Assembly: GCA_902559985.1 (NCBI GenBank)
Contig: CACEJY010000014.1
Location: 1 to 32,652, forward strand
Length of the DNA: 32,652 nucleotides
DNA from: an uncultured SAR116 cluster alpha proteobacterium
GTDB lineage: Bacteria; Pseudomonadota; Alphaproteobacteria; Puniceispirillales; Puniceispirillaceae
Direction: 5' to 3'
Made by a program: the position numbers and the translations under genes. Position 1 is the stretch's first letter; each line of letters starts with the position of its first letter. Below, in pieces: positions 1 through 7,697 of this stretch. The notes under the pieces are model-generated. The model saw only the letters and a program-made list of their open reading frames with translations. It did not search any database and was not told the origin of the DNA.

Positions 1-170
1 GTAACCTCTTCAGACTTGTGTTTGTCTAACTCTTTTTGTAACTCCTGTAGAGCGTTACCTAAAAGTCCTTCAACAGCTTTTGGGTCAAATAATGACTGAG
101 CGTTCGCGGGCGTTGTAGTAATACAGTAAAGCAGTGCACCTACAATTAAGGGCAACGGTGACCAGACCAT
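1..170 (-). CDS. Secreted protein of unknown function, N-terminal part (runs off left edge)
   Basis: An open frame runs from an ATG at 168-170 leftward to the window edge without a stop, giving 56 complete codons. The start is preceded by a purine-rich GAGAGA. The first ~25 residues look like a Sec signal peptide: MVWSPLPLIVGALLYCITTT, then PANAQ with an Ala-X-Ala cleavage site. The visible mature part is charged and helical (for example ALQELQKELDKHKSEE). I do not recognise the family. It lies on the far side of the tRNA-Glu scar, so if that reading is right it belongs to the inserted element rather than to the ancestral chromosome. Confidence 0.55.
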   Translation of the reverse strand, partial: MVWSPLPLIVGALLYCITTTPANAQSLFDPKAVEGLLGNALQELQKELDKHKSEEV

Positions 171-347
171 TAAATCTCTCGCTTTTCGAATTGTTAAAAA
201 AAAGATTTATGAAATTTTCTACGGAGTCAATTATTCTATCGCAAAATATATCAAAAAATGCTGTATAGTTAAGGAGTAAAAATGGGTTCATAGGCGGTTT
301 CGGCTTGTGCTCCTTTATCTGACTCGAATGAAATGGAGAGGGCAAAA

Positions 348-397
<50 letters not shown>

Positions 398-427
398 GAC
401 TACAACCCAAGTATCGACTCAAAAACA

Positions 428-463
428 AGCCCTCGGCCTTAACAGGCCGAGGGCTGTTTTTTT
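428..463 (+). terminator. Rho-independent terminator after the tRNA-Glu fragment
   Basis: A perfect 11-bp stem AGCCCTCGGCC / GGCCGAGGGCT (428-438 with 445-455) and a 6-nt loop are followed by GTTTTTTT. On the minus strand it is also followed by a T-run, so it can end the convergent dctM transcript too. It is probably the original tRNA-Glu terminator, left on the chromosomal side of the insertion. Confidence 0.9.
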
Positions 464-512
464 GTATTTGTTTTTAGCCTTTAATTGTAATGCGAGCTTG
501 GAAGACGACGCA

Positions 513-1784
513 TCATTTGGTAAGTAGCGAGGGAAGCCAGGTTGATGCTTCCGGCAAAAAGATCATAAATATCCCGTATAGAATACCGACGCCAACAAAT
601 AATGGCACTTCCTTGAACGCCTTCGCTGGATTTTCTTGAATAACACTGGCGCTCGTATAGATGCCAACACAAACAGGAGGCGTGATCATGCCAATCCCTG
701 CAAAGGCAACAAAAACAACATAAAGGTGAAGAAGGCTTTGGTTGAACGAGATAGTAATTGCTGCAAAAATTGGAACGGTAAGATAGAAAACCGGTACAAT
801 CTCAACAAAGGTTCCTAGAATTAGACATATTACCGCCAATGCTATCCAAAAAAGTGTGAATGTCGCTCCCATTTCAGTGAAATAAGCTATGATTTGTTGG
901 GGTATTTGACTGTAGGTAAGCACAACACTTAAAAAAGTGGCAGTCGCGATTATGGCAAAGATAATGGCGGTGATTGTTGCGGTTTCGCGCAGGGCTATTT
1001 GCAGTGATTTGAGGGTCAATTCCCGGTAAATGAAAAAGCCCATAAAAATCGCCCAGACGCCTGCAACAGCAGCAGACTCAGATGGCGTCAGCAAACCTGC
1101 GTAAATTCCACCCAATATTATGATAGGTGTAAAAAGTCCAGGCATGGCACCCAGAAAACTTTGCCACCGCTCGGCAGAAGATGCTGGTTCTGGGTTGCGA
1201 ATATTGCGACATTTAACAAGAACTACTAAAATCATCAAGCAAAGCAATATAAGCCCGGGTATCATGCCGGCAGCAAACGTCTGAGAAACAGGTACATTGG
1301 TTAAAGCGCTGAATAAAATTGCAGCATTTGATGGTGGTATTAAAGCTTCAAGCAGAGCTGCTGACGCAGCCAGAACGATGACGAAAGGTTTAGGATAACC
1401 CTGCTCAAGCATTTTAGGCATCATTATAGTGCCAACGGCCGTGATCGCAGCCAGTATTGAGCCGCAAAAGGCGGCAAAGAACCCCATGGCAATGACCATG
1501 GCGATACCAAGTCCACCTGGCCAATGCCCGACTAGTGCAGTTGCAAAATCGACCAAACGCCTCGCGGCTCCACCTCGGAGCATAACCATCCCGGCAAATA
1601 TAAAAAGCGGTACTGCGACAAGAATATGTTTTGTCATTGCACCGAAGGATACTTGGATTAATGTTGACCATGGCAGACCAAGTCCAAGGATAGCAGCGGC
1701 CGAACTTCCAATGCCAAAAACAAGAAAAATAGGAACCGAAATCAGTAGTAGAAACATAGAGGATATAATTGCCAGAGTGTACAT
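513..1784 (-). CDS. dctM: TRAP transporter large permease subunit (DctM family)
   Basis: The 423-residue product is hydrophobic along its whole length with about 12 membrane segments, the normal size for DctM. In known TRAP systems this subunit is the Na+-driven channel-forming protein of the inner membrane, importing organic acids delivered by the periplasmic DctP. Family features include an N-terminal GLGLPW segment, PLFIFAGMVM and a conserved ALIPPSNAAILFS-type segment near residue 150. It begins 3 nt after the stop of dctQ, so the two are translationally coupled. It is the last gene of dctPQM and ends facing the bidirectional terminator at 428-463. Substrate cannot be told from sequence. 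Confidence 0.92.
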   Translation of the reverse strand: MYTLAIISSMFLLLISVPIFLVFGIGSSAAAILGLGLPWSTLIQVSFGAMTKHILVAVPLFIFAGMVMLRGGAARRLVDFATALVGHWPGGLGIAMVIAMGFFAAFCGSILAAITAVGTIMMPKMLEQGYPKPFVIVLAASAALLEALIPPSNAAILFSALTNVPVSQTFAAGMIPGLILLCLMILVVLVKCRNIRNPEPASSAERWQSFLGAMPGLFTPIIILGGIYAGLLTPSESAAVAGVWAIFMGFFIYRELTLKSLQIALRETATITAIIFAIIATATFLSVVLTYSQIPQQIIAYFTEMGATFTLFWIALAVICLILGTFVEIVPVFYLTVPIFAAITISFNQSLLHLYVVFVAFAGIGMITPPVCVGIYTSASVIQENPAKAFKEVPLFVGVGILYGIFMIFLPEASTWLPSLLTK

Positions 1785-1787
1785 GTC

Positions 1788-2303
1788 CTAGGTATCTCTT
1801 CCATTTAGCAATGCCAAAAGCTCGGATAAAACAAGTTCCAATGCGAAAATCGCCATAATAAGAAATCCGGTTGGAAAGGCGAGATAAACCCACCAAACTG
1901 GTATTTCAATTTCCAACTCCATTACTTGTCCGAGCTTAAAATAGAGGCTAGTTGCTTCAATTCCTGCCATTAAGAAAATGATCGACGCTATTAATGCAAT
2001 TAGAGATATAATCAGTCTCAATAGTGAAAGGTTCTGGGGTGAGAGGTTATTGTTTAGAACATCTACCTTGATATGGCTGCCAGATTTCAGCAATGGCCCT
2101 AACATTGGGAACACCAACCAACTCGTTAATATCGGAGGTAATTCGATAAACCAGTCATATCCAGTTCCTGACAGGTATCGAACTAACGCGCTCAAAAATA
2201 AAGCCAGAACCATGTTCGCAACGATAAATGTTGCGAGGAGATAAACAGCCTTTTCAAGCCATTCATTGAATTTGGAAAAACGAGCAAGCGCAACCGTTAA
2301 CAC
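1788..2303 (-). CDS. dctQ: TRAP transporter small permease subunit (DctQ family)
   Basis: The 171-residue protein has four predicted membrane helices and the DctQ pattern: a first helix after NEWLEKAVY, then RYLSGTGYDWFIELPPILTSWLVF and a central GSHIKVDVL segment. The start is GTG at 2303-2301, with GGAG about 9 nt upstream; the nearby ATG is out of frame and stops after six codons. The gap to dctP is 36 nt and to dctM 3 nt, so this is a single operon. DctQ forms the membrane complex with DctM and is needed for transport. Confidence 0.9.
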   Translation of the reverse strand: MLTVALARFSKFNEWLEKAVYLLATFIVANMVLALFLSALVRYLSGTGYDWFIELPPILTSWLVFPMLGPLLKSGSHIKVDVLNNNLSPQNLSLLRLIISLIALIASIIFLMAGIEATSLYFKLGQVMELEIEIPVWWVYLAFPTGFLIMAIFALELVLSELLALLNGRDT

Positions 2304-2339
2304 CGCGCTTGCTCCATAGGTTTGTTGAGAGCACGCAAT

Positions 2340-3368
2340 TTACTTGCTCGCGAATATCTGGGCCTCTGACAGCGTGTCCTCGTCGAACATATCTGCCATC
2401 GCCGGCATAACCTTTTCTTGCATCAATTTATCAAACTTAGCTTTTTCAGCACCGCTGAGTACAGTTACCACCCCGCCACGATCAACAAATTTTTTCAAGG
2501 TATCCTCTCCAGCGCCGAGGATCGTATTCGTCGAGATCTGGCCTACCTCAGCGCCAACAGTAAGTACTAGCTCCTGTAGGTCAGTGGGCAGGCTGTTCAT
2601 CCAGTCCTTGTTGGCCATGATGTATGCGTCGGCAAAGTATTGATAGGGCTTTTGCCCATAAGAAAGGAATTCCCACCAGCTGTAGGCTTCAATTGAACCG
2701 GGTGGGCTGTTAATAGTGTCAATCATTCCAGTCTGGAGGGACGTGTAGACTTCGCCTGTAGGCAGTGAGACAGCGTTTGCTTCGAGAGCTTTCCACATTG
2801 GGAGTTCGCTTTTCAAAAGGCGTCTCGCCTTTAGGCCCTTCATAACGTCAATGCCTGTCAATTCACGGGCGCTACTGAAAGTCATTACCGGACCAACAGG
2901 ATTGTACATAATTAATTGTGAGTTGCTCTTGCTCGTTATATCATTCCAGATCTCTTGACCTTTAGCAGACTTGAGAAAGAAATTCCGCTGTTGCTCGTAG
3001 GAAGAAAAGAGACCTGGGTATGATGCTACGTTGAAGTTCTTGTTAATTGGGGGGAAACTTACCACGCCAACAACGCCGCCGAGTTCAACCGCGCCGGAAG
3101 TAACCGCGCCGAGGACTTCTCTGATCCCAAACAGTTGTTTTGATGGATAATATTCAATTTTTAACCGCCCATTTGATCTTTTGGTGACTTCATCCGCAAA
3201 CATTTGAGCATGAATTGAGCTTTGGTGTTTGGGGCTCCAATGTCCTGACATCCGCGCAACAATCTGTTCTGCGGCAGCCTGCATCGGCGCAAAAGAAACC
3301 GCTAGAATAACAGCGAGAGCCGCAGGCTTTGATGTATTGACAAACTTATTCAAAATAGTTCGTCTCAT
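2340..3368 (-). CDS. dctP: TRAP transporter periplasmic substrate-binding protein (DctP family)
   Basis: This is a 342-residue solute receptor. I place the start at 3368 because GGAGGAAAAC precedes that ATG and the product then begins with a good Sec signal peptide (MRRTILNKF, a hydrophobic core and APMQAAAEQ). The frame is open a further 23 codons upstream, but those lack a signal. DctP traits include the ligand-binding segment around residues 165-215 (GLKARRLL followed by GEVYTSLQTGMIDTINS) and a C-terminal helix. It heads the dctPQM operon and is divergent from soxR. The ligand is unknown; proximity to sox genes might suggest an organosulfur acid, but that is only a guess. Confidence 0.9.
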   Translation of the reverse strand: MRRTILNKFVNTSKPAALAVILAVSFAPMQAAAEQIVARMSGHWSPKHQSSIHAQMFADEVTKRSNGRLKIEYYPSKQLFGIREVLGAVTSGAVELGGVVGVVSFPPINKNFNVASYPGLFSSYEQQRNFFLKSAKGQEIWNDITSKSNSQLIMYNPVGPVMTFSSARELTGIDVMKGLKARRLLKSELPMWKALEANAVSLPTGEVYTSLQTGMIDTINSPPGSIEAYSWWEFLSYGQKPYQYFADAYIMANKDWMNSLPTDLQELVLTVGAEVGQISTNTILGAGEDTLKKFVDRGGVVTVLSGAEKAKFDKLMQEKVMPAMADMFDEDTLSEAQIFASK

Positions 3369-3712
3369 GTTTTCCTCCATTTTCTTTATTTTCGGTCCAT
3401 TTGATAAAACGATTGCAGTGCATGGAACGTCTGTCAATCATGTAGGTCGATACTTATGTTGAAAAGTAGGCACAATATTTAGATTTAAGTGTTTTAGGTT
3501 AGAAAAGGGTGCGGCTCTTCTAGCTAGAGTAGCAGTGATAAAAATGTCATCATAAAATGAATATATGTCGGTGATAAAAGTCTCAATTGGCGTAATGATG
3601 TCTCAAAACAAATGTGTAAATCTTACTTTTGGCGAATTCTTGTCTTAGTTTTCTGAAAAGCCGTTTAAATAAATAAAAGATACTATAATATTGGATTACT
3701 GGAAAACGATTA
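3369..3712. other. Divergent intergenic region between dctP and soxR
   Basis: These 344 nt hold no credible gene. They are AT-rich and must contain the outward promoters for dctPQM and soxRS. AT-rich -10-like sequences are present (for example TACTATAAT near 3681), but I could not assign a clear operator or hexamer pair. Confidence 0.4.
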
Positions 3713-4099
3713 GTGATGAGTGATAGAAAACCTCTTTTTAATGACAGTGAGTTTGAGCTTGACCGACCAACCAGTCGCATGGTTTGCATTTACCATGCGT
3801 TGTCGCACCCTGTTCGTCTTACCATTTGCAAATGTTTATTGGCGGGTCCGCTATCTGTCAGTAAAATTTGTGAGCGGCTAGAGCTCAAGCAGTATGCAGT
3901 ATCGCAACAATTGGCTGTCTTGAGAAAATCAGATGTTGTGGTAACTAAACGTGTTTCAAGGAACGTGATTTACTCTTTAAGGAGTGAGGCTGTGCGCCGC
4001 ATTTTACGCGTTAGCATCACAAATACAAAAATTGAGGAAGGGTTGTCGCCCATTGGGACAAGTAAAAATGCCAGCGATATTGTCAAGATTTTCGATTAA
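3713..4099 (+). CDS. soxR: ArsR-type regulator, SoxR-like repressor of sulfur oxidation genes
   Basis: The 128-residue protein has one winged helix-turn-helix of the ArsR family (residues ~26-92): ALSHPVRLTICKCLLAGPLS, then a recognition helix in KQYAVSQQLAVLRKS and a wing VVVTKRVSRNVIYSL. Its position directly before a SoxS-like thioredoxin and soxYZ matches soxRS of Paracoccus-type clusters, where SoxR senses sulfane sulfur and represses sox genes. It has Cys25, 39, 41 and 53. Cys53, in the KICERL helix, sits where the first sensing Cys of BigR/SqrR/SoxR proteins lies. The second, expected in the last helix (~residues 93-110), is absent. The start is GTG 3713 (GGA 10 nt upstream); ATG 3716 is an alternative. 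Confidence 0.8.
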   Translation: MMSDRKPLFNDSEFELDRPTSRMVCIYHALSHPVRLTICKCLLAGPLSVSKICERLELKQYAVSQQLAVLRKSDVVVTKRVSRNVIYSLRSEAVRRILRVSITNTKIEEGLSPIGTSKNASDIVKIFD

Positions 4100-4139
4100 T
4101 TGCCTCTGTTTTGTCATATTCATTTTGAGGATTGTATCG

Positions 4140-4493
4140 ATGGCTAAGATCATATTAATTGCTGTTTTGCTTCTAATAGGGTCTCAAATAAATGCAGCAG
4201 AGAGAAATGGGCTGTTTCGTCTAGTTTATGTTTTTTCAGAGCATTGCGTATTTTGCAAAGCTTGGGAAAGGGATGTTGGACGTCTTTATGGAGATACGGA
4301 ATACGCGAAAAAAGCGCCATTATTCAAAATTGATATAAGCCTTTTTAGGGAATATTTCACCGATGTGACACCTAAAATTTTAGTAACGCCAACGTTTATT
4401 TTAATGAGTGGAGATGATGAGGTTGGCCGAATAGTAGGTTACCAAAACCGTGATATGTTTTTTTGGGCACTGTCCGAATACATCCCTCATTAA
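4140..4493 (+). CDS. soxS: Periplasmic thioredoxin-fold protein, SoxS-like
   Basis: A 117-residue protein with an N-terminal signal peptide (MAKIILIAVLLLIGSQINA, cleavage before AE). It has a thioredoxin fold with active site CVFC in SEHCVFCKAWE, a cis-Pro context TPTFIL and a GYQNRDMFFW end. I chose ATG 4140 because TGAGGA lies 9 nt upstream and the signal peptide then starts the protein; the frame is open further back but overlaps soxR. It follows soxR by 40 nt. In Paracoccus, SoxS is a periplasmic thiol-disulfide protein that keeps the SoxY carrier cysteine active. That role fits here, with soxY 206 nt downstream. Confidence 0.8.
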   Translation: MAKIILIAVLLLIGSQINAAERNGLFRLVYVFSEHCVFCKAWERDVGRLYGDTEYAKKAPLFKIDISLFREYFTDVTPKILVTPTFILMSGDDEVGRIVGYQNRDMFFWALSEYIPH

Positions 4494-4699
4494 TATTGAT
4501 TTGAAATCCGACATAGAAAAAGAGCCTATGGTGATTTTACCTATTGCGTTTTCCACCACACACAATTGATAATTAAAGGCTGAAACTCTATACTACATTG
4601 GTAGATCGGCATAGGCCCTGTTCCTTAAAAATCTGAACATGTTGTTTTCTTCATGTTTAACCGAACGCTCGTAATAATTTGAATGGAAGGTGTCTCAAT
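4494..4699 (+). promoter_or_regulatory. Leader region upstream of soxY with inverted repeats
   Basis: This gap between soxS and soxY has no gene. It carries GCCTATG at 4524-4530 and its inverse CATAGGC at 4610-4616, and a second short inverted repeat AACATG (4636-4641) / CATGTT (4652-4657). These may be regulator sites or a promoter for soxYZCDB, but no function is demonstrated. GGAAGG at 4684-4689 is the soxY ribosome binding site. Confidence 0.35.
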
Positions 4700-5164
4700 A
4701 TGGTTGCTCAAAAAATGACATTAATACCGCGTCGGCAGGCAATGCGCCTTTTAACGGGTGTGGCGGCCAGTTCTTTGTTTCCTCTTAGGAGTTTTGCTAC
4801 TCCTGACAAAGTTGCCAGTCGCATTTCTGAGATAACAAATGGTAAAAAAGTTAGCGATATTGATATCTACCTTGATATGCCTGAAATTGCTGAAAATGGT
4901 AATCAAGTCAAAATTGTTTTTGAAATCGATAGCCCGATGAATGAGGACGAGTATGTGAAAACGGTTTTTGTTTTCGCGGATGGAAATCCCGAGCCCGATG
5001 TAGCAAAATTTAATTTTACACCTGCAATGGGGGCGTGCGGTGCTACCACACGTATGCGTTTATCAAAAACACAGAACGTAATTGTTTTGGCTGAGATGAA
5101 CAATGGTGTATTTGCGAGAGCCGATACTAAGGTAAAAGTTACAATCGGTGGCTGTGGTGGTTGA
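4700..5164 (+). CDS. soxY: Sulfur carrier protein SoxY
   Basis: The 154-residue protein ends in GGCGG, the swinging arm of SoxY whose Cys (here Cys152) carries the sulfur substrate through the Sox cycle. The N-terminus has a twin-arginine signal (PRRQAMRLLTGVAA), which agrees with Tat export as a SoxYZ complex. The start is ATG 4700 with GGAAGG about 10 nt upstream. The body (DIDIYLDMPEIAENG ... FNFTPAMGACG) matches the SoxY immunoglobulin-like fold. It is followed 11 nt later by soxZ. It acts in the periplasm with SoxZ, SoxB and SoxCD; the SoxXA that normally loads it is not in the window. Confidence 0.96.
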   Translation: MVAQKMTLIPRRQAMRLLTGVAASSLFPLRSFATPDKVASRISEITNGKKVSDIDIYLDMPEIAENGNQVKIVFEIDSPMNEDEYVKTVFVFADGNPEPDVAKFNFTPAMGACGATTRMRLSKTQNVIVLAEMNNGVFARADTKVKVTIGGCGG

Positions 5165-5175
5165 GGAGAAAAAGG

Positions 5176-5502
5176 ATGGCAAAAGTTAAAGCGCGAGTAA
5201 AAGTGCAGAAAAAAGCGAGTGTTGGTGAGGTCATTGAAATTAAGACGTTAATCTCGCATCCAATGCATAGTGGCCGGGCTGTTGATGCTGATGGTAAAAC
5301 AATACCACGTAATATTATAAAAAGTTTCACCGCAAAATTTAATGGCAATACGGTATTTAACGCAGATTTAAAACCATCTGTGGCATCCAATCCGTTTATC
5401 GTCTTTCCCTTTAAGGTCACCGAGGCTGGCACGTTTGATTTTATCTGGGTTGAGGATGGCGGCAAAGAATACACGGCTTCAAAAAATATGAAAATTGCGT
5501 GA
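5176..5502 (+). CDS. soxZ: Sulfur carrier partner SoxZ
   Basis: The 108-residue protein has the SoxZ signature: KARVKVQKKASVGEVIEIKTLISHPMHSG split over its first 40 residues, and the C-terminal WVEDGGKEYTASKNMKI. It has no signal peptide, as usual, because it is exported by binding to SoxY. ATG 5176 is chosen over an upstream in-frame ATG because GAGGAGA (5163-5169) is well placed for it and MAKVKARV is the family's normal N-terminus. It directly follows soxY and precedes soxC by about 100 nt. Confidence 0.96.
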   Translation: MAKVKARVKVQKKASVGEVIEIKTLISHPMHSGRAVDADGKTIPRNIIKSFTAKFNGNTVFNADLKPSVASNPFIVFPFKVTEAGTFDFIWVEDGGKEYTASKNMKIA

Positions 5503-5599
5503 CGCTGTGTAATAACCAAAACAAATTGTAGCTCTTGACTCACGAAGATAGTGAACTGATGCAGTGGATATCAGAAATAATGGGAGTAAAAAGGTAAAC

Positions 5600-6874
5600 A
5601 TGACTAAAAAACATGATCAAAGCCTCTCACTTTCACGACGCTCTTTATTGGGGGGAGCGACCGCTTTGGGTGCTGCATCAGTTTTAAATTCGGCAAGTGC
5701 AGGCGAGGTGAATCCTGATAATTTACCACCGAATGTGCCGGAATGGACGCCCTATCTAGGCGAGGGCGTAGATGCAAATCCATATGGCCTGCCGTCTGAG
5801 TTCGAAAGTCATGTCGTGCGGCGTAATGTCGAATGGCTGACAGCGAGTGCGGAATCGTCCGTAAATTTTACACCGCTTCACGAACTCGATGGTATTGTAA
5901 CACCGAACGGGCTGTGCTTTGAACGACATCACGGTGGGGTACCTGAGGTTAATCCTACTGATTTCAGGCTTATGATAAATGGTCTAGTAGATCGACAGTT
6001 AATATTTACGCTTGATGATTTACGCCGCTTTCCGCAAACAAACCGCTTTTATTTTTTGGAATGTGCTGCCAATGGCGGTATGGAATGGCGTGGTGCGCAA
6101 TTGAACGGGTGTCAGTACACTTTTGGCATGGTGCACAATGTTCAATATACCGGCGTGCGGTTGTCCGACATTTGCCGGGAAGTCGGAGTCAAGCCAAGTG
6201 CAAAATGGGTGTTAGCAGAGGGGGGGGACTCTGCTGGTATGACCCGCTCCATCCCGATTGAGAAGATTCTCGATGATTGTATGGTCGCTTATGCGATGAA
6301 TGGTGAGGCGCTTCGTCCCGAGCAGGGGTATCCAGCTCGCTTAGTCGTGCCGGGATGGGAAGGCAATATGTGGGTGAAGTGGCTTCGTCGTCTTGAATTT
6401 GGCGACATGCCTTATATGGCTCGTGAAGAGACATCAAAATATACTGACCTAATGAAGGATGGAAATGCGCGCATGTTCACTTGGGTGATGGACGCAAAAT
6501 CTGTTGTCACGTCGCCTTGTCCAGAAAAAGCGATAAATAATAGAGGAGTGCAGCTTTTAAAGGGAATTGCATGGTCTGGTCGAGGTAAAATCAAACGAGT
6601 GGATGTATCATTGGATGCTGGACGTAACTGGCAGACTGCTGAATTACATGGGCCGGTGCTGGAGAAGTCACTTGCCCGGTTTACCATGCCTTTTGAGTGG
6701 AATGGTGAAGAGATGTTGATTCAGTCGCGCGCGATTGATGAAACGGGTTATATCCAGCCAACTATTCAAGCGCTACAAGCTGAAAGAGGTGTAAACTCTA
6801 TTTATCACAATAATGCAATCGCGACTTGGATGGTCAATAAAGACGGAAGCGTGGATAATGTCAGGCTTGGCTAA
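5600..6874 (+). CDS. soxC: Sulfane dehydrogenase molybdoprotein subunit SoxC
   Basis: A 424-residue member of the sulfite oxidase family. It has a Tat signal (SRRSLLGGATALGAAS), an oxidoreductase molybdopterin domain (~residues 95-295) with the molybdenum-ligating Cys155 in YFLECAANGGMEW, the LVVPGWEGNMWVKW segment, and a C-terminal dimerisation domain with VDVSLDAGRNW. It has no heme domain, which is typical of SoxC as opposed to animal sulfite oxidase. In the periplasm SoxCD oxidises the sulfane sulfur bound to SoxY and passes electrons to cytochrome c. ATG 5600 is preferred over the start 36 nt earlier because AAGG precedes it and the Tat signal then sits at the N-terminus. It overlaps soxD by 17 nt. 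Confidence 0.95.
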   Translation: MTKKHDQSLSLSRRSLLGGATALGAASVLNSASAGEVNPDNLPPNVPEWTPYLGEGVDANPYGLPSEFESHVVRRNVEWLTASAESSVNFTPLHELDGIVTPNGLCFERHHGGVPEVNPTDFRLMINGLVDRQLIFTLDDLRRFPQTNRFYFLECAANGGMEWRGAQLNGCQYTFGMVHNVQYTGVRLSDICREVGVKPSAKWVLAEGGDSAGMTRSIPIEKILDDCMVAYAMNGEALRPEQGYPARLVVPGWEGNMWVKWLRRLEFGDMPYMAREETSKYTDLMKDGNARMFTWVMDAKSVVTSPCPEKAINNRGVQLLKGIAWSGRGKIKRVDVSLDAGRNWQTAELHGPVLEKSLARFTMPFEWNGEEMLIQSRAIDETGYIQPTIQALQAERGVNSIYHNNAIATWMVNKDGSVDNVRLG

Positions 6875-7517
6875 GCAAAAGAAGGCAGGCTTATTAAGCA
6901 TTGGTTTTGTCCTTACGCAATTTTCCTTTTCTCCAGTGTTTGCAGAACAGCGGCCATTTAACTTAGGCTCAATCGCCACTGCAGAACAGGTGGCAGGATG
7001 GGATATTGACGTTCGTCCAGACGGACTGGGAGCTCCAATCGGAGCTGGAAATGCTATTGACGGGGAAGCGGTGTATACCGACCGCTGTGCCTCTTGTCAC
7101 GGTGATTTTGGAGAGGCTGTTGATAATTGGCCAGCATTGGTTGGCGGTGAGGGTACATTAGCAAGCCATGATCCGGTCAAAACAACTGGGAGTTATTGGC
7201 CGTACGCTTCAACCATGTACGATTATATTTATCGAGCAATGCCATTTGGTGAGGCTCAGTCGCTCACCTACAATGAGACCTACCAGATTGTCGCTTACTT
7301 GCTGAACATGAACGATATTATCGACGACGACTATGAACTTAATAATAAGAATATTGGAAAAATTGAAATGCCGAACCATGCAGGTTTTTTGATTCCTGAC
7401 CCTCGACCCGATGCGCAGTCCATTTCTGGGGACCCGTGCATGAATGATTGTAATGTCCCGACGCAAATCATTGGCAAGGCCAGGGATATTGATGTGACTC
7501 CAGAAAATGAGAGTTAA
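6858..7517 (+). CDS. soxD: Cytochrome c subunit of sulfane dehydrogenase, SoxD (monoheme form)
   Basis: The 219-residue protein starts at ATG 6858, overlapping the soxC end, and has a Sec signal peptide ending VFAEQ (~residue 30). One heme c site, CASCH, lies at residues 77-81, with a likely Met ligand in RAMPFGEAQ. The conserved SoxD segment with PFNLGSIATAEQVAGWDIDV follows the signal. The Paracoccus protein has two heme domains; here the region after ~residue 165 is short and has only a C-X3-C pair (Cys194, Cys198) without a heme motif. It takes electrons from SoxC. The translational overlap supports an obligate SoxC partner. Confidence 0.88.
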   Translation: MSGLAKQKKAGLLSIGFVLTQFSFSPVFAEQRPFNLGSIATAEQVAGWDIDVRPDGLGAPIGAGNAIDGEAVYTDRCASCHGDFGEAVDNWPALVGGEGTLASHDPVKTTGSYWPYASTMYDYIYRAMPFGEAQSLTYNETYQIVAYLLNMNDIIDDDYELNNKNIGKIEMPNHAGFLIPDPRPDAQSISGDPCMNDCNVPTQIIGKARDIDVTPENES

Positions 7518-7697
7518 TTTTTCTCGGAATTTCGGTTACTTTATTGATGGTTTTGGCAATTAAAAAGGGCCACGTAAGTATCACGAGGTTACAAAATATA
7601 TAATGAAGTATGAGATCAAGAAGGGGTGTTAATAATATAGACGCCGCATCAAAAGTCTCAGTGCCAATGGATATTGATAATCTTCGCAAGGGTTTTT

